Assembly (NCBI GenBank): GCA_946415375.1 | Contig: CAMKSF010000001.1 | Coordinates: forward strand, 72,867 to 136,866 | Origin: an uncultured Clostridia bacterium | GTDB lineage: Bacteria > Bacillota > Clostridia > TANB77 > CAG-508 | Direction of reading: 5' to 3' | DNA length: 64,000 nt | Part shown: positions 27,056 to 36,228 of the stretch, one piece after another | Numbering within the stretch: the first letter of the stretch is position 1 | How the letters are laid out: each line of letters opens with the position of its first letter | Position numbers and translations under genes: made by a program | Notes under the pieces: model-generated | The model's database searches: none | Told to the model about the DNA's origin: nothing | The model's input: only the letters and a program-made list of their open reading frames with translations

Positions 27056-27847
27056 TTAATCCACATTAACACCTTTTTCTAATTGTTTCTTTCCAATTAT
27101 GTAATAAATAATGTTATATATTACATAAATTGCGATACCTGCAATCATTACATATTTTATTGCATCTGCATTTACTATTTCAGTTGTATTAATAACATTC
27201 ATAACTTTTTCATTAAATAGCCCTATAATATAAACAATACCTAATGTTAAAGTTGATGTTGCTAAATATAGTCCAATTCCTAGAATTACTGATTTTAACA
27301 TCTTGTTTTTGTTTGATTGGTGTCCAACTATTATTCCTACATATCCTATTAAAATTATAAATAGTATTTCTAAAAATATTACAATTGAAATAGTAAATAA
27401 CAATCCTATTACTGTAATATCGTAACTTTCTGCTGTTAATTTTAAAAATGTTTTTAATACATCCATGTTTTCTTTAGAATAGTAACTTATAAATACACAT
27501 AAAAGCGCAACTACAACTGTTGTAAATGAACATATAATTGCTGTTAATACTTTAGATAAATATATTGTCTTTTTTTCAACCGGCAATGTATGAGTTAAAT
27601 ATGATTCATCTTTATATACATTATTAATTAATCTTACCCATGATCTCATAAGGCTATTTATCAAGCTACTTATAAGCATACTTATCATTGCTCCATTTAC
27701 AATTTGTCCTAAAACAGTAAATAATAATGAATTCTCTATACTAAAAAATAATCTTGTTAATAGTGAAAAAATAAATGCTAAAATATAAAATACAACCACT
27801 ACTTTATACACAAATTTTAAATCATATTTTAATAATTTTCCTAACAT
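27056..27847 (-). CDS. ABC transporter permease
   Basis: The 263-residue protein has six predicted transmembrane helices and resembles ABC-2 type permeases of the YtrC/YtrD group, with a first cytoplasmic start GKLLKYDLKFVYK and the conserved YKDESYLTHTLPVEKKTIY loop. It partners with the ATPase whose stop it overlaps by seven bases. The operon is headed by a GntR regulator of the YtrA type, which usually controls exporters induced by cell-wall stress. Confidence 0.85.
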   Translation of the reverse strand: MLGKLLKYDLKFVYKVVVVFYILAFIFSLLTRLFFSIENSLLFTVLGQIVNGAMISMLISSLINSLMRSWVRLINNVYKDESYLTHTLPVEKKTIYLSKVLTAIICSFTTVVVALLCVFISYYSKENMDVLKTFLKLTAESYDITVIGLLFTISIVIFLEILFIILIGYVGIIVGHQSNKNKMLKSVILGIGLYLATSTLTLGIVYIIGLFNEKVMNVINTTEIVNADAIKYVMIAGIAIYVIYNIIYYIIGKKQLEKGVNVD

Positions 27848-28536
27848 TTAAAACACCTCCTAAATATTTCATCTATTGAAGCATTTTCTTTGCTTCTAAG
27901 TTCATCTGCTGGAGATGTTAAATAGATTTTACCATTATCAATAAATATTACTTCATCCAATATTCTTTCTATATCAGCAATTAAATGTGTAGATATTATA
28001 ACACTAGCTCCATCATTAAAATTAGTAAGAATTGTATCTAAAATGTAATCTCTTGTTGCTGGATCTACACCACCTAAAGGCTCATCTAAAATGTAAAGCT
28101 CAGCATCTCTACTCATAACTAAAATAAGTTGTAGTTTTTCTTGCATACCTTTTGACATTTGACTTATTTTTTGATCTAATTCTAAATTCAAATCTTTTAA
28201 TAGTTTTATTGCTCTTTCTTTATTAAAATTATCATAAAACTCCTCAAAAAAAGTAATTACCTGTGATACTTTCATGTTTTTTTCTAAATATGTTCTCTCA
28301 GGAAGATATGATATTATTTTCTTTGATTCAACACCAGGTTTATTTCCATTTATTAAAACTTCTCCTGATGTAGGTGTTAATAAATCATTTATTAGTTTTA
28401 TTAATGTAGTCTTACCAGTCCCATTTTTACCTAATAGTCCAATAATTTTACCCTTTGGAATGGTTAAATTAATGTTTTCTAAAATTTGTTTTTCATCAAA
28501 TTTTTTACATAAATTTTTGCACTCAACTAATTCCAT
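27841..28536 (-). CDS. ABC transporter ATP-binding protein
   Basis: The 231-residue protein has Walker A LLGKNGTGKTT, signature MSKGMQEKL and Walker B YILDEPLGG. The LSGGQ position reads MSKGMQ, common in YtrB-type ATPases. It overlaps both the permease (7 bases) and the GntR gene (14 bases), so all three are one operon. Confidence 0.9.
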   Translation of the reverse strand: MELVECKNLCKKFDEKQILENINLTIPKGKIIGLLGKNGTGKTTLIKLINDLLTPTSGEVLINGNKPGVESKKIISYLPERTYLEKNMKVSQVITFFEEFYDNFNKERAIKLLKDLNLELDQKISQMSKGMQEKLQLILVMSRDAELYILDEPLGGVDPATRDYILDTILTNFNDGASVIISTHLIADIERILDEVIFIDNGKIYLTSPADELRSKENASIDEIFRRCFKC

Positions 28537-28897
28537 TTTTACCTCCTAATTCCTGCAAGTATTTTACAGCTTCATCAAAAGATATTCCTATTGAATTCAT
28601 GCTATTTATATAGTTTTTAACTTTTTCTTTTGCCAATTCATCTTTAACTTTTTCAATTAGTTTTTCATCCTCTGTTACATACTTTCCATTCGTTCTTTCT
28701 GTGTAAATTAGTTTTTCATCTTCAAGTTCTACTAATGCTTTTTGCATAGTATTAGGGTTTACCTTCATCATAAATGCTAGCTCTCTTACAGAAGGAATCT
28801 TTTGTCCCCTTTGAAACTCGCCTGAAACAATTTTAATTCTAATTAATTCAACTAATTGAATGTAAATTGGCCTTTCATTATCAAAATTATACTCCAC
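28523..28897 (-). CDS. GntR-family transcriptional regulator, YtrA subfamily
   Basis: I place the start at GTG 28897 (VEYNFDNERPIYIQLVELI, 124 residues) because GGAG stands eight bases before it, while a start at 28939 would lie inside the promoter. The winged helix has RELAFMMKVNPNTMQKALVE. The short C-terminus (VKDELAKEKVKNYINSMNSIG) is the YtrA-type dimerisation helix pair. It should repress its own operon through the palindrome described at 28913-28944, and release it on an envelope or drug signal. Confidence 0.9.
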   Translation of the reverse strand: MEYNFDNERPIYIQLVELIRIKIVSGEFQRGQKIPSVRELAFMMKVNPNTMQKALVELEDEKLIYTERTNGKYVTEDEKLIEKVKDELAKEKVKNYINSMNSIGISFDEAVKYLQELGGKNGIS

Positions 28898-28912
28898 AAT
28901 TTTCTCCTTTTT

Positions 28913-28967
28913 TATTATTGTATTACTTGCATAATACAATAATACTATTTTATTTTTTAAAAGTCAA
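28913..28967 (-). promoter_or_regulatory. GntR promoter and 13-bp-arm operator palindrome
   Basis: The minus strand has -35 TTGACT (28962-28967), 17 bases, and -10 TATTAT (28939-28944). A perfect inverted repeat covers the -10: TATTATTGTATTA (28913-28925) and TAATACAATAATA (28932-28944) with a six-base centre. Binding here would block the promoter. Confidence 0.85.
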
Positions 28968-28982
28968 GTACTTTTTAAAAAA

Positions 28983-29018
28983 AATAAAAAAAAGATATAA
29001 CATCTCTGTTATATCTTT
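28983..29018 (-). terminator. Terminator after the small acidic membrane protein
   Basis: AAAGATATAAC pairs with GTTATATCTTT around six bases (28991-29018), and eight T follow on the minus strand. Confidence 0.85.
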
Positions 29019-29041
29019 CATAAAAGGGGTTTTCATATATA

Positions 29042-29329
29042 TTAAGAATTTGATTGTGTTTGTTCACTATTTTGTGTATCTGTAGAATCTGCATTACTAT
29101 TTTCAATTGTTTCTCCATTAGGGTTTTCTGATGGCATCTCACCATTTGGAAGTTCTGGTGGTGTTCCGTTATTGTTATTTGAATTTTGGCTTTGATTCAT
29201 TTGTGGTGGAGCTCCTCTAAAATCATGTTTGTTTTTATTGTTTGTTTTGTTATATATAACAAATCCTGCAGAAGCTATAATAGCTCCAATTAATAAACCA
29301 ATTATAAATGGTAAAATTTTATTTTTCAT
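29042..29329 (-). CDS. Small anchored protein with low-complexity tail
   Basis: Ninety-five residues: a transmembrane helix (about 6-26) and a long tail of Asn, Gln, Pro, Glu and Ser (GAPPQMNQSQNSNN, PNGEMPSENPNGETIENSN). It has the same composition as the linker of the beta-helix protein upstream, and both promoters share the two-component operator. It may be a small envelope factor or signal for the kinase; the function is unknown. Confidence 0.65.
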   Translation of the reverse strand: MKNKILPFIIGLLIGAIIASAGFVIYNKTNNKNKHDFRGAPPQMNQSQNSNNNNGTPPELPNGEMPSENPNGETIENSNADSTDTQNSEQTQSNS

Positions 29330-29361
29330 TTTCTTTTCCTCCTTATTTTTTTATTATTTTT

Positions 29362-29394
29362 ATTATAAATTAAAAACCTTAAATTAAAATTGAA
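29362..29394 (-). promoter_or_regulatory. Direct-repeat operator C and -10 box
   Basis: On the minus strand TTCAAT (29389-29394) and TTTAAG (29378-29383) have an 11-base period, ten bases ahead of a -10 TATAAT (29362-29367). The half-sites stand where a -35 box would be, as in OmpR/PhoB-type activation. Confidence 0.65.
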
Positions 29395-29409
29395 TTATAA
29401 ATATATTTA

Positions 29410-30747
29410 TTAATTTATTGCTGTTCCATTAACATATAATTTGTATCCATTAAAATTAATATTGCTATATGTAGAATCGGCATCTTCAAGTGAAGAAACA
29501 TAAGAATCTCCAGTTAATGTTAAAGTAGATGTACTATCTAATGAAATACTTATTTTCTTTGCAGTATTTTCACTATTTATTTTTCCTATATAACTACTTC
29601 CATTTTTTAAAGATAAATCTAAAGTAGAAATATTATCTACAATTATATCTCCAGAAATCTTTTGATTTTTTGCATTTAATGTTACTGTTCCTCCATTTGA
29701 ACCTGATGTTCCCCATTTAGCTGCACTTACTCTTAAGAAGGCTCCTGTATTATCATTATTTGTTATTTCATTATTCTCAAGATTAATTATAGTATTTGTA
29801 TTTGTAACAAATATTACATCTCCTTTATTATTTACAATCTTTGAATCTTTTGCTGTAAAAGATGATGTTCCAACATCTGCATCTCCAGACATTGATTGAT
29901 ATATAAATATTGATTTATATGTTTCCGAATTTCCATTTAATTTTGTATTTGTTGCTTCCAAATTAACATTATTTAAAGTAACAGAATTTTTTCCTTCAAC
30001 AACAACTCCTTCTGAAGCTGTTGATTTTAAATTAGCCTTATTTACTGTAATATCTGCTGTTGAATAAATAACAGGTGATCCAGTTCCATTAGATGTATAG
30101 TTTCCTCCATTTACTGTTAAAGTTCCTCCTCCTCTGTCACTTCTAATTGGCGCAGACGAATTTCCATCTGTAACTGCGGTTACATTATTTGCAGTTAATG
30201 TTCCCCCTCCTGTTACCATTATTGCACCTGAATTATTACTTGTAGTTTTAATAGTTGTATCAGAAATATTTATAGTTCCATTTGAATATGCAAATACACC
30301 ATTTGCATGTAAACCATTTGTTGTAATAGTTCCACCTTTTATATTTAAAGTCCCTTCCTTTACTAAAACTGCTGCATTTGTACCATAAAAATCCGAATTA
30401 TCTCCGTCAGAATCACCTGATTTTGTAACACTTAAATTTGTTAATGTAGATGTTCCTCCTGTTACTAATAGTGCATTTTGTGATCCTGTAGTAGAAGAAT
30501 ATGAACTATCACTATTTGTAGTATCTGTAGATATTTCTGTTGCTCCAGTATGTGAAACATTTGAACTATTATCATTTACTGCCATTCCTCCATTACCATC
30601 TGGTTTATCTGGTGGATTACCGCTATTTGAGCTTTGTATTTCATTACTTTGTAAACTTTCTTCATTAAAATACACATAAATTATTGTTCCTAATATTGCA
30701 ATTAGAATTATGATAAGAATTATTTCGAATATATTTTTTTTATTCAT
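29410..30747 (-). CDS. Anchored beta-helix surface protein
   Basis: The 445-residue protein has an N-terminal transmembrane helix (about 5-27), a Ser/Asn/Pro linker, and from about residue 85 onwards a parallel beta-helix with repeated turns such as TLNIKGGTITTNG, TINISDTTIKTTS, TLTVNGGNYTSNG. Such folds occur in adhesins and carbohydrate-binding proteins. No catalytic residues of polysaccharide lyases are evident. It has its own promoter, with the same direct repeat as the two-component operon, so it is the probable target of that system. Confidence 0.75.
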   Translation of the reverse strand: MNKKNIFEIILIIILIAILGTIIYVYFNEESLQSNEIQSSNSGNPPDKPDGNGGMAVNDNSSNVSHTGATEISTDTTNSDSSYSSTTGSQNALLVTGGTSTLTNLSVTKSGDSDGDNSDFYGTNAAVLVKEGTLNIKGGTITTNGLHANGVFAYSNGTINISDTTIKTTSNNSGAIMVTGGGTLTANNVTAVTDGNSSAPIRSDRGGGTLTVNGGNYTSNGTGSPVIYSTADITVNKANLKSTASEGVVVEGKNSVTLNNVNLEATNTKLNGNSETYKSIFIYQSMSGDADVGTSSFTAKDSKIVNNKGDVIFVTNTNTIINLENNEITNNDNTGAFLRVSAAKWGTSGSNGGTVTLNAKNQKISGDIIVDNISTLDLSLKNGSSYIGKINSENTAKKISISLDSTSTLTLTGDSYVSSLEDADSTYSNINFNGYKLYVNGTAIN

Positions 30748-30778
30748 TTTTCTTTCCTCCTTCTTTTTTATATTATAT

Positions 30779-30811
30779 ATTATAAATAAAAAATCTTAAA
30801 AAAATATTGAA
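30779..30811 (-). promoter_or_regulatory. Direct-repeat operator B and -10 box
   Basis: On the minus strand TTCAAT (30806-30811) and TTTAAG (30795-30800) with an 11-base period stand ten bases before a -10 TATAAT (30779-30784), the same geometry as operator C. Confidence 0.65.
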
Positions 30812-30893
30812 ATTTTATTTTTTCGTTTTCTCCTTCTTACTATATAAATTTTTCTTTTTTCTGATACATAATATATATATATTACAAAAATTG

Positions 30894-30933
30894 AAAAAAG
30901 ATTGAATAATTAATTTTTATTCAATCTTTTTTC
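30894..30933 (-). terminator. Terminator after the two-component operon
   Basis: AAAAGATTGAATAA pairs with TTATTCAATCTTTT around a short A/T-rich loop. T tracts flank both sides; it is 20 bases after the kinase stop. Confidence 0.85.
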
Positions 30934-30952
30934 ATTTTTATTATTTTCTTTT

Positions 30953-32155
30953 TTACCTATTATTTAATCTAACAATAAAATTTGTAACTCCATCTTTTGA
31001 ATTTGCTTTTATTGTTCCATTATATTTTTCAACTATTTCTTTTGCAATTGAAAGTCCTAATCCATATCTTTTTTCATTTCTATTTCTTGCTTTGTCAATT
31101 CTGTAAAATCTTTCAAATATTTTTTCTTGTTCTTCTATAGGAATAGGTTCTCCTTCATTTTTCACTTCAATTTTTATTTCATTTTTTTCCTTTTGAGCAT
31201 TTACAATTATCTTTTTATTCTTCTCTGTATGTTTTATTGCATTATCTAAAAGTATTGAAATAATATGTTTTATATCTTCTTTTTCTCCATTAAAATGTAT
31301 GTTTTCATTAATATTTGTTTCTAATTTTATTTCTTTTTCATATATCATACTCTCAAAAACTGCAACCGTCATTTGAACTTCTTTTGACAAGTCAAAATCC
31401 TGATTATTAGACACATCTGTATTTTCCATTCTTGCAAGTGTTAATAAATCATTTACTAATTTATTCATACTTTGTACTTCATTTTGTATATATGTTATCC
31501 ACTTATTTTCACCAGATTTGCTTTGTAATACATCTGCATTTGCCTCTATTACAGCAAGAGGTGTTTTTAACTCATGAGATGCATCTGATACAAATTGCTT
31601 TTGTTTTTCAAAGGAATCTTCAACTGGTTTTACAATTATTTTTGAAATCCTTTTAGCAATTATATATATTATAAATATACCAAATAGACCAATTACAACA
31701 GCTATTATAACTGTAGTTTTAAGTCTTTTTATAGCATTTTCATTTTCTATTAAAGTTACTTCTTTTCCGTTATTGCCTATTTTTCTTATTCTATAAATAT
31801 ATTTTCCAATATATCCTTCTTCTGTTTTTTTATTACTTAGTTTTAATGCATAGTTCCTTATTTCATCGGTTACATCATCAGATTCTCTCATAACTGAATT
31901 GTTTTCTATACTTAGTCTATATACTCCATCAATGTTTGTTAAAAATAATTCTCTATCATTTTTTGCTTCTCTAAAATTTTCAGGTTGTTCTTCTTTTACA
32001 TCATCTTTTCTTTCTATTCTTTCCATAAACATTGTAGATGATGTTATTGTATTTTTGTAGCTAAAACTTGCAAATATTATGATTATTCCTAAAATAATTA
32101 CAGAAAGTGAAATTTGAATAATCCAAAAAATCTTTTTTCTTAATTTATTTATCAT
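30953..32155 (-). CDS. Sensor histidine kinase
   Basis: The ATG at 32155 follows TGGAGG (400 residues). There are two transmembrane helices (about 8-30 and 150-170) with an extracytoplasmic sensor between them. HisKA has SDASHELKTPLAV; the HATPase domain has DNAIKHTEKN, ERFYRID and YGLGLSIAKEIVEKY. The extracytoplasmic loop is about 120 residues and rich in Glu, Asn and Arg. It overlaps the response regulator by 11 bases. Confidence 0.92.
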   Translation of the reverse strand: MINKLRKKIFWIIQISLSVIILGIIIIFASFSYKNTITSSTMFMERIERKDDVKEEQPENFREAKNDRELFLTNIDGVYRLSIENNSVMRESDDVTDEIRNYALKLSNKKTEEGYIGKYIYRIRKIGNNGKEVTLIENENAIKRLKTTVIIAVVIGLFGIFIIYIIAKRISKIIVKPVEDSFEKQKQFVSDASHELKTPLAVIEANADVLQSKSGENKWITYIQNEVQSMNKLVNDLLTLARMENTDVSNNQDFDLSKEVQMTVAVFESMIYEKEIKLETNINENIHFNGEKEDIKHIISILLDNAIKHTEKNKKIIVNAQKEKNEIKIEVKNEGEPIPIEEQEKIFERFYRIDKARNRNEKRYGLGLSIAKEIVEKYNGTIKANSKDGVTNFIVRLNNR

Positions 32156-32828
32156 TTTTTTCCTCCAACTTATATCCAATTCCTCTTACAGCTTTAATAT
32201 TAACTTTTGATTCTATTAGTTTTAGTTTTCTTCTAATAAATGTAATATATACCTCTACACTATTATATTCCGCGTCACTTTCATATCCCCAAATTCTTTC
32301 AATTAAACTTTCTTTAGATAAAATTTGGTTTTTGTTTAATAGCAATTGTTCTAGAAGTTCTAGTTCTTTTCCACTTATCTGAATCTCATTATCTTTGCAT
32401 TTTAATTTTGCATTTTTAAGATCTAATACTAAATCTCCATACTCTAAACAATTTGTGTCTTCAATATTATTTGTTCTTTTTAACACTGCTTTAATTCTAG
32501 CCATTAGCTCTCTCATAGCAAATGGTTTTGTTATATAATCATCTGCCCCATGTTCTAATCCATTTAATTTATCATCTATTTCAGATTTTGCAGTAAGCAT
32601 TATTACTGGAGTTTTTATTTTTTCTTGTCTTAAATATTTCAAAATATCAAATCCATTTTTCCCTGGAAGCATAACATCTAATAAAATTAAATCATAATTC
32701 TCTGTTAATGCTTCATCTTCTCCATCTTCTCCATTTGTTTTTATACATACATTAAAGTTCTCACTTTTTAATGTTTCTGCTACTGCATCTGCTAAGCTAT
32801 ATTCATCTTCTATTATTAAAATATTCAT
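32145..32828 (-). CDS. OmpR/PhoB-family response regulator
   Basis: The 227-residue protein has a receiver domain with acidic pocket and phospho-acceptor Asp51 in LILLDVMLPGK, and a C-terminal winged helix with GKELELLEQLL and YITFIRRKLKLIESKVNIKAVRGIGYKL split across the wing. With the kinase it forms an autoregulated pair: the promoter before it carries the direct repeat also found at the beta-helix and small-protein genes. Confidence 0.93.
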   Translation of the reverse strand: MNILIIEDEYSLADAVAETLKSENFNVCIKTNGEDGEDEALTENYDLILLDVMLPGKNGFDILKYLRQEKIKTPVIMLTAKSEIDDKLNGLEHGADDYITKPFAMRELMARIKAVLKRTNNIEDTNCLEYGDLVLDLKNAKLKCKDNEIQISGKELELLEQLLLNKNQILSKESLIERIWGYESDAEYNSVEVYITFIRRKLKLIESKVNIKAVRGIGYKLEEKNDK

Positions 32829-32847
32829 ATATTACACCTCAAAATAT

Positions 32848-32879
32848 ATTATATATACTTTTATTGAATTAAGATTGAA
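32848..32879 (-). promoter_or_regulatory. Direct-repeat operator A and -10 box
   Basis: On the minus strand two TTCAAT half-sites (32874-32879 and 32863-32868) with an 11-base period stand nine bases before a -10 TATAAT (32848-32853), upstream of the response regulator. This is the best copy of the repeat. Confidence 0.65.
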
Positions 32880-32894
32880 ATTTCTTAAATTATA

Positions 32895-32936
32895 TAATAA
32901 AAGACTGATAAATTCAACTAATTATCAGTCCTTTAT
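32895..32936 (-). terminator. Terminator after the Mg2+ P-type ATPase gene
   Basis: GACTGATAA pairs with TTATCAGTC around ten bases, with T-rich flanks on the minus strand. Confidence 0.8.
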
Positions 32937-32954
32937 TATAATTTATAATTAAAT

Positions 32955-35570
32955 TTACAACCACTCTTTGTTTCTTTTGATATAGAATTTTTTGTATACT
33001 TGAATAAACACTATATATACCACCATTAGTATAGCAATCCATAATAAATACAAATTAGGTAATTTACTCAAGTCGAATATAACTGAAATATTCGTAAATG
33101 CAATAATTAATGTTATAATAACTACAGCAAATGTTGAAATCAAAAGCTGTTTAGATGATTTGCTCTCTATAAATGGTATTTTATTTGTACGAATCAAATG
33201 AATAATTAGTGTCTGTGAAAGAATTCCAAAAACAAACCAACCACTTTGGAACATTACCGCTTTTTCTAATGTATTAAATTTAAATACATACCATAAAACC
33301 ATAAAGCACATAACATCCAAAACTGTACTAATTAGTCCAAAATGAAACATAAACTTTTTTATTCCTTCTGTATTCCATGTCTTTGGTTTTTGTATATATT
33401 CATTATCTACATTATCAAATGGCATTCCTATTTGTGCAAAATCATTTAATAAATTTTGTATTAATATATGAACTGGAAGCATTGGTAAAAATGGAAGAAA
33501 TAAACTTGCAATTATTACAGAAATCATATTTCCAAAATTTCCTGATGTAGCCATTTTAATGTACTTTAATAAATTCGTAAATGTTTTTCTTCCGTTAATT
33601 ACGCCTTCTTCTAAAACATTTAAATCCTTTTCTAGTAGTATTATATCAGCTGTTTCTTTTGCAATATCAACTGCTGTATCAACAGATATTCCAACATCTG
33701 CTTGTTTTAAAGGTGGACTATCATTGATTCCATCTCCCATATATCCTACTGTATTTCCATTTTCTTGAAAAATCCTAACAACTCTTTGTTTTTGCATAGG
33801 AGAAAGTTTTGAGAATAAATGACAAGTCTTTACTCTCTCTTTTAATTCTTCATCTGTAAGTTTTTCTACATCTTTTCCTGAAAGACTGTTTTTTGTATCA
33901 ATTCCTACTTTCTTGCATACTTTAATAGCAACGCCTTCACTATCACCTGTTAAAACTACTGTATCAACTCCGTATTTCTTTAAAGCATTTATTGCTTTTT
34001 TTGCACTTGCCTTTGGTGGATCTAAAAATCCAACAAATCCAATTAATACCATTTTACTTTCATCTTGAACGCCAAATGTATTTACATCATGAATTTCATT
34101 TTTTTGTGCAATCGCAAGTACTCTTAAGCCATCATTATTGTTTTCTTCATAAACTTTATATGCTTTTTGTCTTAACTCATCTGTTAATTCTATGGCTTTT
34201 CCATCATAATCAATATATGAACATATTGAAAGGATTTCATCTACAGCACCTTTTGTAATTAATTGACGTTTACCATTTTCATCTCGTAAAACTACACTCA
34301 TTCTCCTTCTTGAAAAATCAAATGGTATTTCGTCTTCTCTTACATATTTTTCTTTTAATATATTTAAATTTTCCTTTTCTGCTCTTGATATAATTGCTAC
34401 ATCTATCAAATTCTTAAGGCCTGTTTGAAAGTAACTATTTAGAAAAGCATGTTTTAATATTCTTAAGCTTTCTTTTCCTGAAGCATCCATATATTTTTCT
34501 AATATGACCTTATCTTCTGTTAAAGTTCCTGTTTTATCTGTACATAATATATTCATTTGTCCAAATGTTTGAATACTGCTTAATCTCTTTACTATTGTTT
34601 TCTTTTTTGACATTTCAACAGCACCTTTTGCAAGTGTTGACGTTGTTATAACTGGAAGCATTTCAGGAGTTAATCCAACTGCTATTGTTATTGCAAATAT
34701 TAAAGAAGATAATACATCTCCTATTGAAAAGTAATTCACAAATAGTACAATAGGAACTAATATGAACATAAATCTAATTAGAATTTTTGTAATATCATCA
34801 ATTCCTTTTTCAAAACTATTTTTTTCATTTACACTATACAAAGATTTTGCCATGCTGCCAAAATATGTGTTATTTCCAGTTGAAAGTACTAATGCTTTAC
34901 TACTACCACTTACTATATTAGTTCCCATAAACCCTATATTAGAAATATCTGTTATTGTTTCATATTCTTTTAGTTCTGTAAATTTTTCTACAGGATTTGA
35001 TTCTCCTGTTAATGATGCTTGATCAATGAATAAATCCTTAATTTCTAAAAATCTAACATCTCCAGGTATCATATCTCCTGATGATAATTTTACTATATCT
35101 CCTGGAACAACATTTTCTATATCAACTACAATTTGATTTCCATCTCTAATTACATCCATTTTATTTGTTATCATTTTTTTAAGTTTTCTTGCAGCATTAT
35201 CTGATTTAGTTTGTTCGTTAAAAGATATTATAGCTGAAATAAAGACTGTGCTAACAATTAAAATAAAAGTTGCATAATCCTTTTGACTAGCTAATACAAC
35301 ATCAGTTATAAATGTTATTACAGCTACAATCATTAATACTATATTAAATGGATTTATAAATGCTTCTTTTAACCTATGCCAAATTGTATTTTGTTCTTTT
35401 ATTTCAATAATATTTTTCCCATATTGTTCTATTCTTTCTTCGACTTCAGTTTTACTAATTCCATCTAATGATGTATTATACTTTTTTAAAAGCTTGTCTA
35501 TATTTAATTTGCTGCTATCTATAATTAGCTTTTCTGTATTTTTCAAACTTTCATTATTAGTTTTTTTCAT
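32955..35570 (-). CDS. Mg2+-importing P-type ATPase (MgtA/MgtB type)
   Basis: The 871-residue P3B ATPase has the TGES motif (SLTGESNPVEKF), phosphorylated DKTGT (LCTDKTGTLTED, near residue 345), a hinge GDGINDSPPLK, about ten transmembrane helices, and the family segment NPFNIVLMIVAVITF near the start. It takes up Mg2+ when the ion is scarce. In many bacteria such genes carry an M-box riboswitch, but only 38 bases separate its start from the next gene, so no leader is visible here. GAAAGGAATTTTAGTGAA precedes the ATG. Confidence 0.92.
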   Translation of the reverse strand: MKKTNNESLKNTEKLIIDSSKLNIDKLLKKYNTSLDGISKTEVEERIEQYGKNIIEIKEQNTIWHRLKEAFINPFNIVLMIVAVITFITDVVLASQKDYATFILIVSTVFISAIISFNEQTKSDNAARKLKKMITNKMDVIRDGNQIVVDIENVVPGDIVKLSSGDMIPGDVRFLEIKDLFIDQASLTGESNPVEKFTELKEYETITDISNIGFMGTNIVSGSSKALVLSTGNNTYFGSMAKSLYSVNEKNSFEKGIDDITKILIRFMFILVPIVLFVNYFSIGDVLSSLIFAITIAVGLTPEMLPVITTSTLAKGAVEMSKKKTIVKRLSSIQTFGQMNILCTDKTGTLTEDKVILEKYMDASGKESLRILKHAFLNSYFQTGLKNLIDVAIISRAEKENLNILKEKYVREDEIPFDFSRRRMSVVLRDENGKRQLITKGAVDEILSICSYIDYDGKAIELTDELRQKAYKVYEENNNDGLRVLAIAQKNEIHDVNTFGVQDESKMVLIGFVGFLDPPKASAKKAINALKKYGVDTVVLTGDSEGVAIKVCKKVGIDTKNSLSGKDVEKLTDEELKERVKTCHLFSKLSPMQKQRVVRIFQENGNTVGYMGDGINDSPPLKQADVGISVDTAVDIAKETADIILLEKDLNVLEEGVINGRKTFTNLLKYIKMATSGNFGNMISVIIASLFLPFLPMLPVHILIQNLLNDFAQIGMPFDNVDNEYIQKPKTWNTEGIKKFMFHFGLISTVLDVMCFMVLWYVFKFNTLEKAVMFQSGWFVFGILSQTLIIHLIRTNKIPFIESKSSKQLLISTFAVVIITLIIAFTNISVIFDLSKLPNLYLLWIAILMVVYIVFIQVYKKFYIKRNKEWL

Positions 35571-35608
35571 TTCACTAAAATTCCTTTCAAAAATACGAAC
35601 TCATTTGT

Positions 35609-36174
35609 TTATGTTCCTCTTTCAGAATCATAAGATTTACAATTGTTCTTTTTAAAATCATCATAAATTATAGGTGCCATTTTTCTTATGTAGGAACATG
35701 TTGTTGACACATCCAACTTTAACAACTCATTAAGTGGTACAAAACACACTTTGTCCACTTCACTTTCTTGAATAGTAACATCTTCTAAATTTACGTCTAC
35801 ATATGTAGCAAAAATGTCTACCACTAAATGATTGCCAACAATATGATTTTCTTTTATTAGTCTTATTTGTTCAGGTTTTATTTCAATTCCCAGTTCCTCT
35901 TTTGTTTCTCTTTGAACTGTTTCAATATTGCTTTCTTCTAGCTGAATTAATCCATTTGTTGAACTCCATTTTCCTGGATTATTTTTCTTTGTACTAAAAA
36001 CTCTCCTTTTGAATTTACTATCCAATTATTAACTCCAACAATATAACAATCATTATCCTCTGGTTCCCATTCTGAATCTCCTCTATATGTTTTTCCAGTT
36101 TCAATTCTTTTACCATTTATTATTCTATATACTTTTACTTCTCCATTTTTATACTCCTTAAATTTTTTATTCAA
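35609..36174 (-). pseudogene. NUDIX hydrolase gene broken by a frameshift
   Basis: One frame from TTG 36174 gives EPEDNDCYIVGVNNWIVNSK and then FLVQRK, after which it runs off. Another frame, -1 to it, gives NNPGKWSSTNGLIQLEESN and the NUDIX box ETVQRETKEELGIEI. Adding one A to the A5 run near 35990 gives FLVQRKNNPGKWS, a normal NUDIX sequence. A good ribosome binding site (AAGGAG, ATG) lies at 36144 in yet another frame that stops at once, hinting at a second indel. A decaying gene or an assembly error fits; a -1 slip on A AAA is less likely. Confidence 0.7.
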
Positions 36175-36228
36175 TTAATATATTATTCATTAGAGTCATT
36201 TCCTATAAATCTTAACATATCTATATAC

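Noticed and set aside
32955-35608. M-box riboswitch before the Mg2+ ATPase
   Set aside because: Only 38 bases separate the start from the next gene and no M-box structure fits there.
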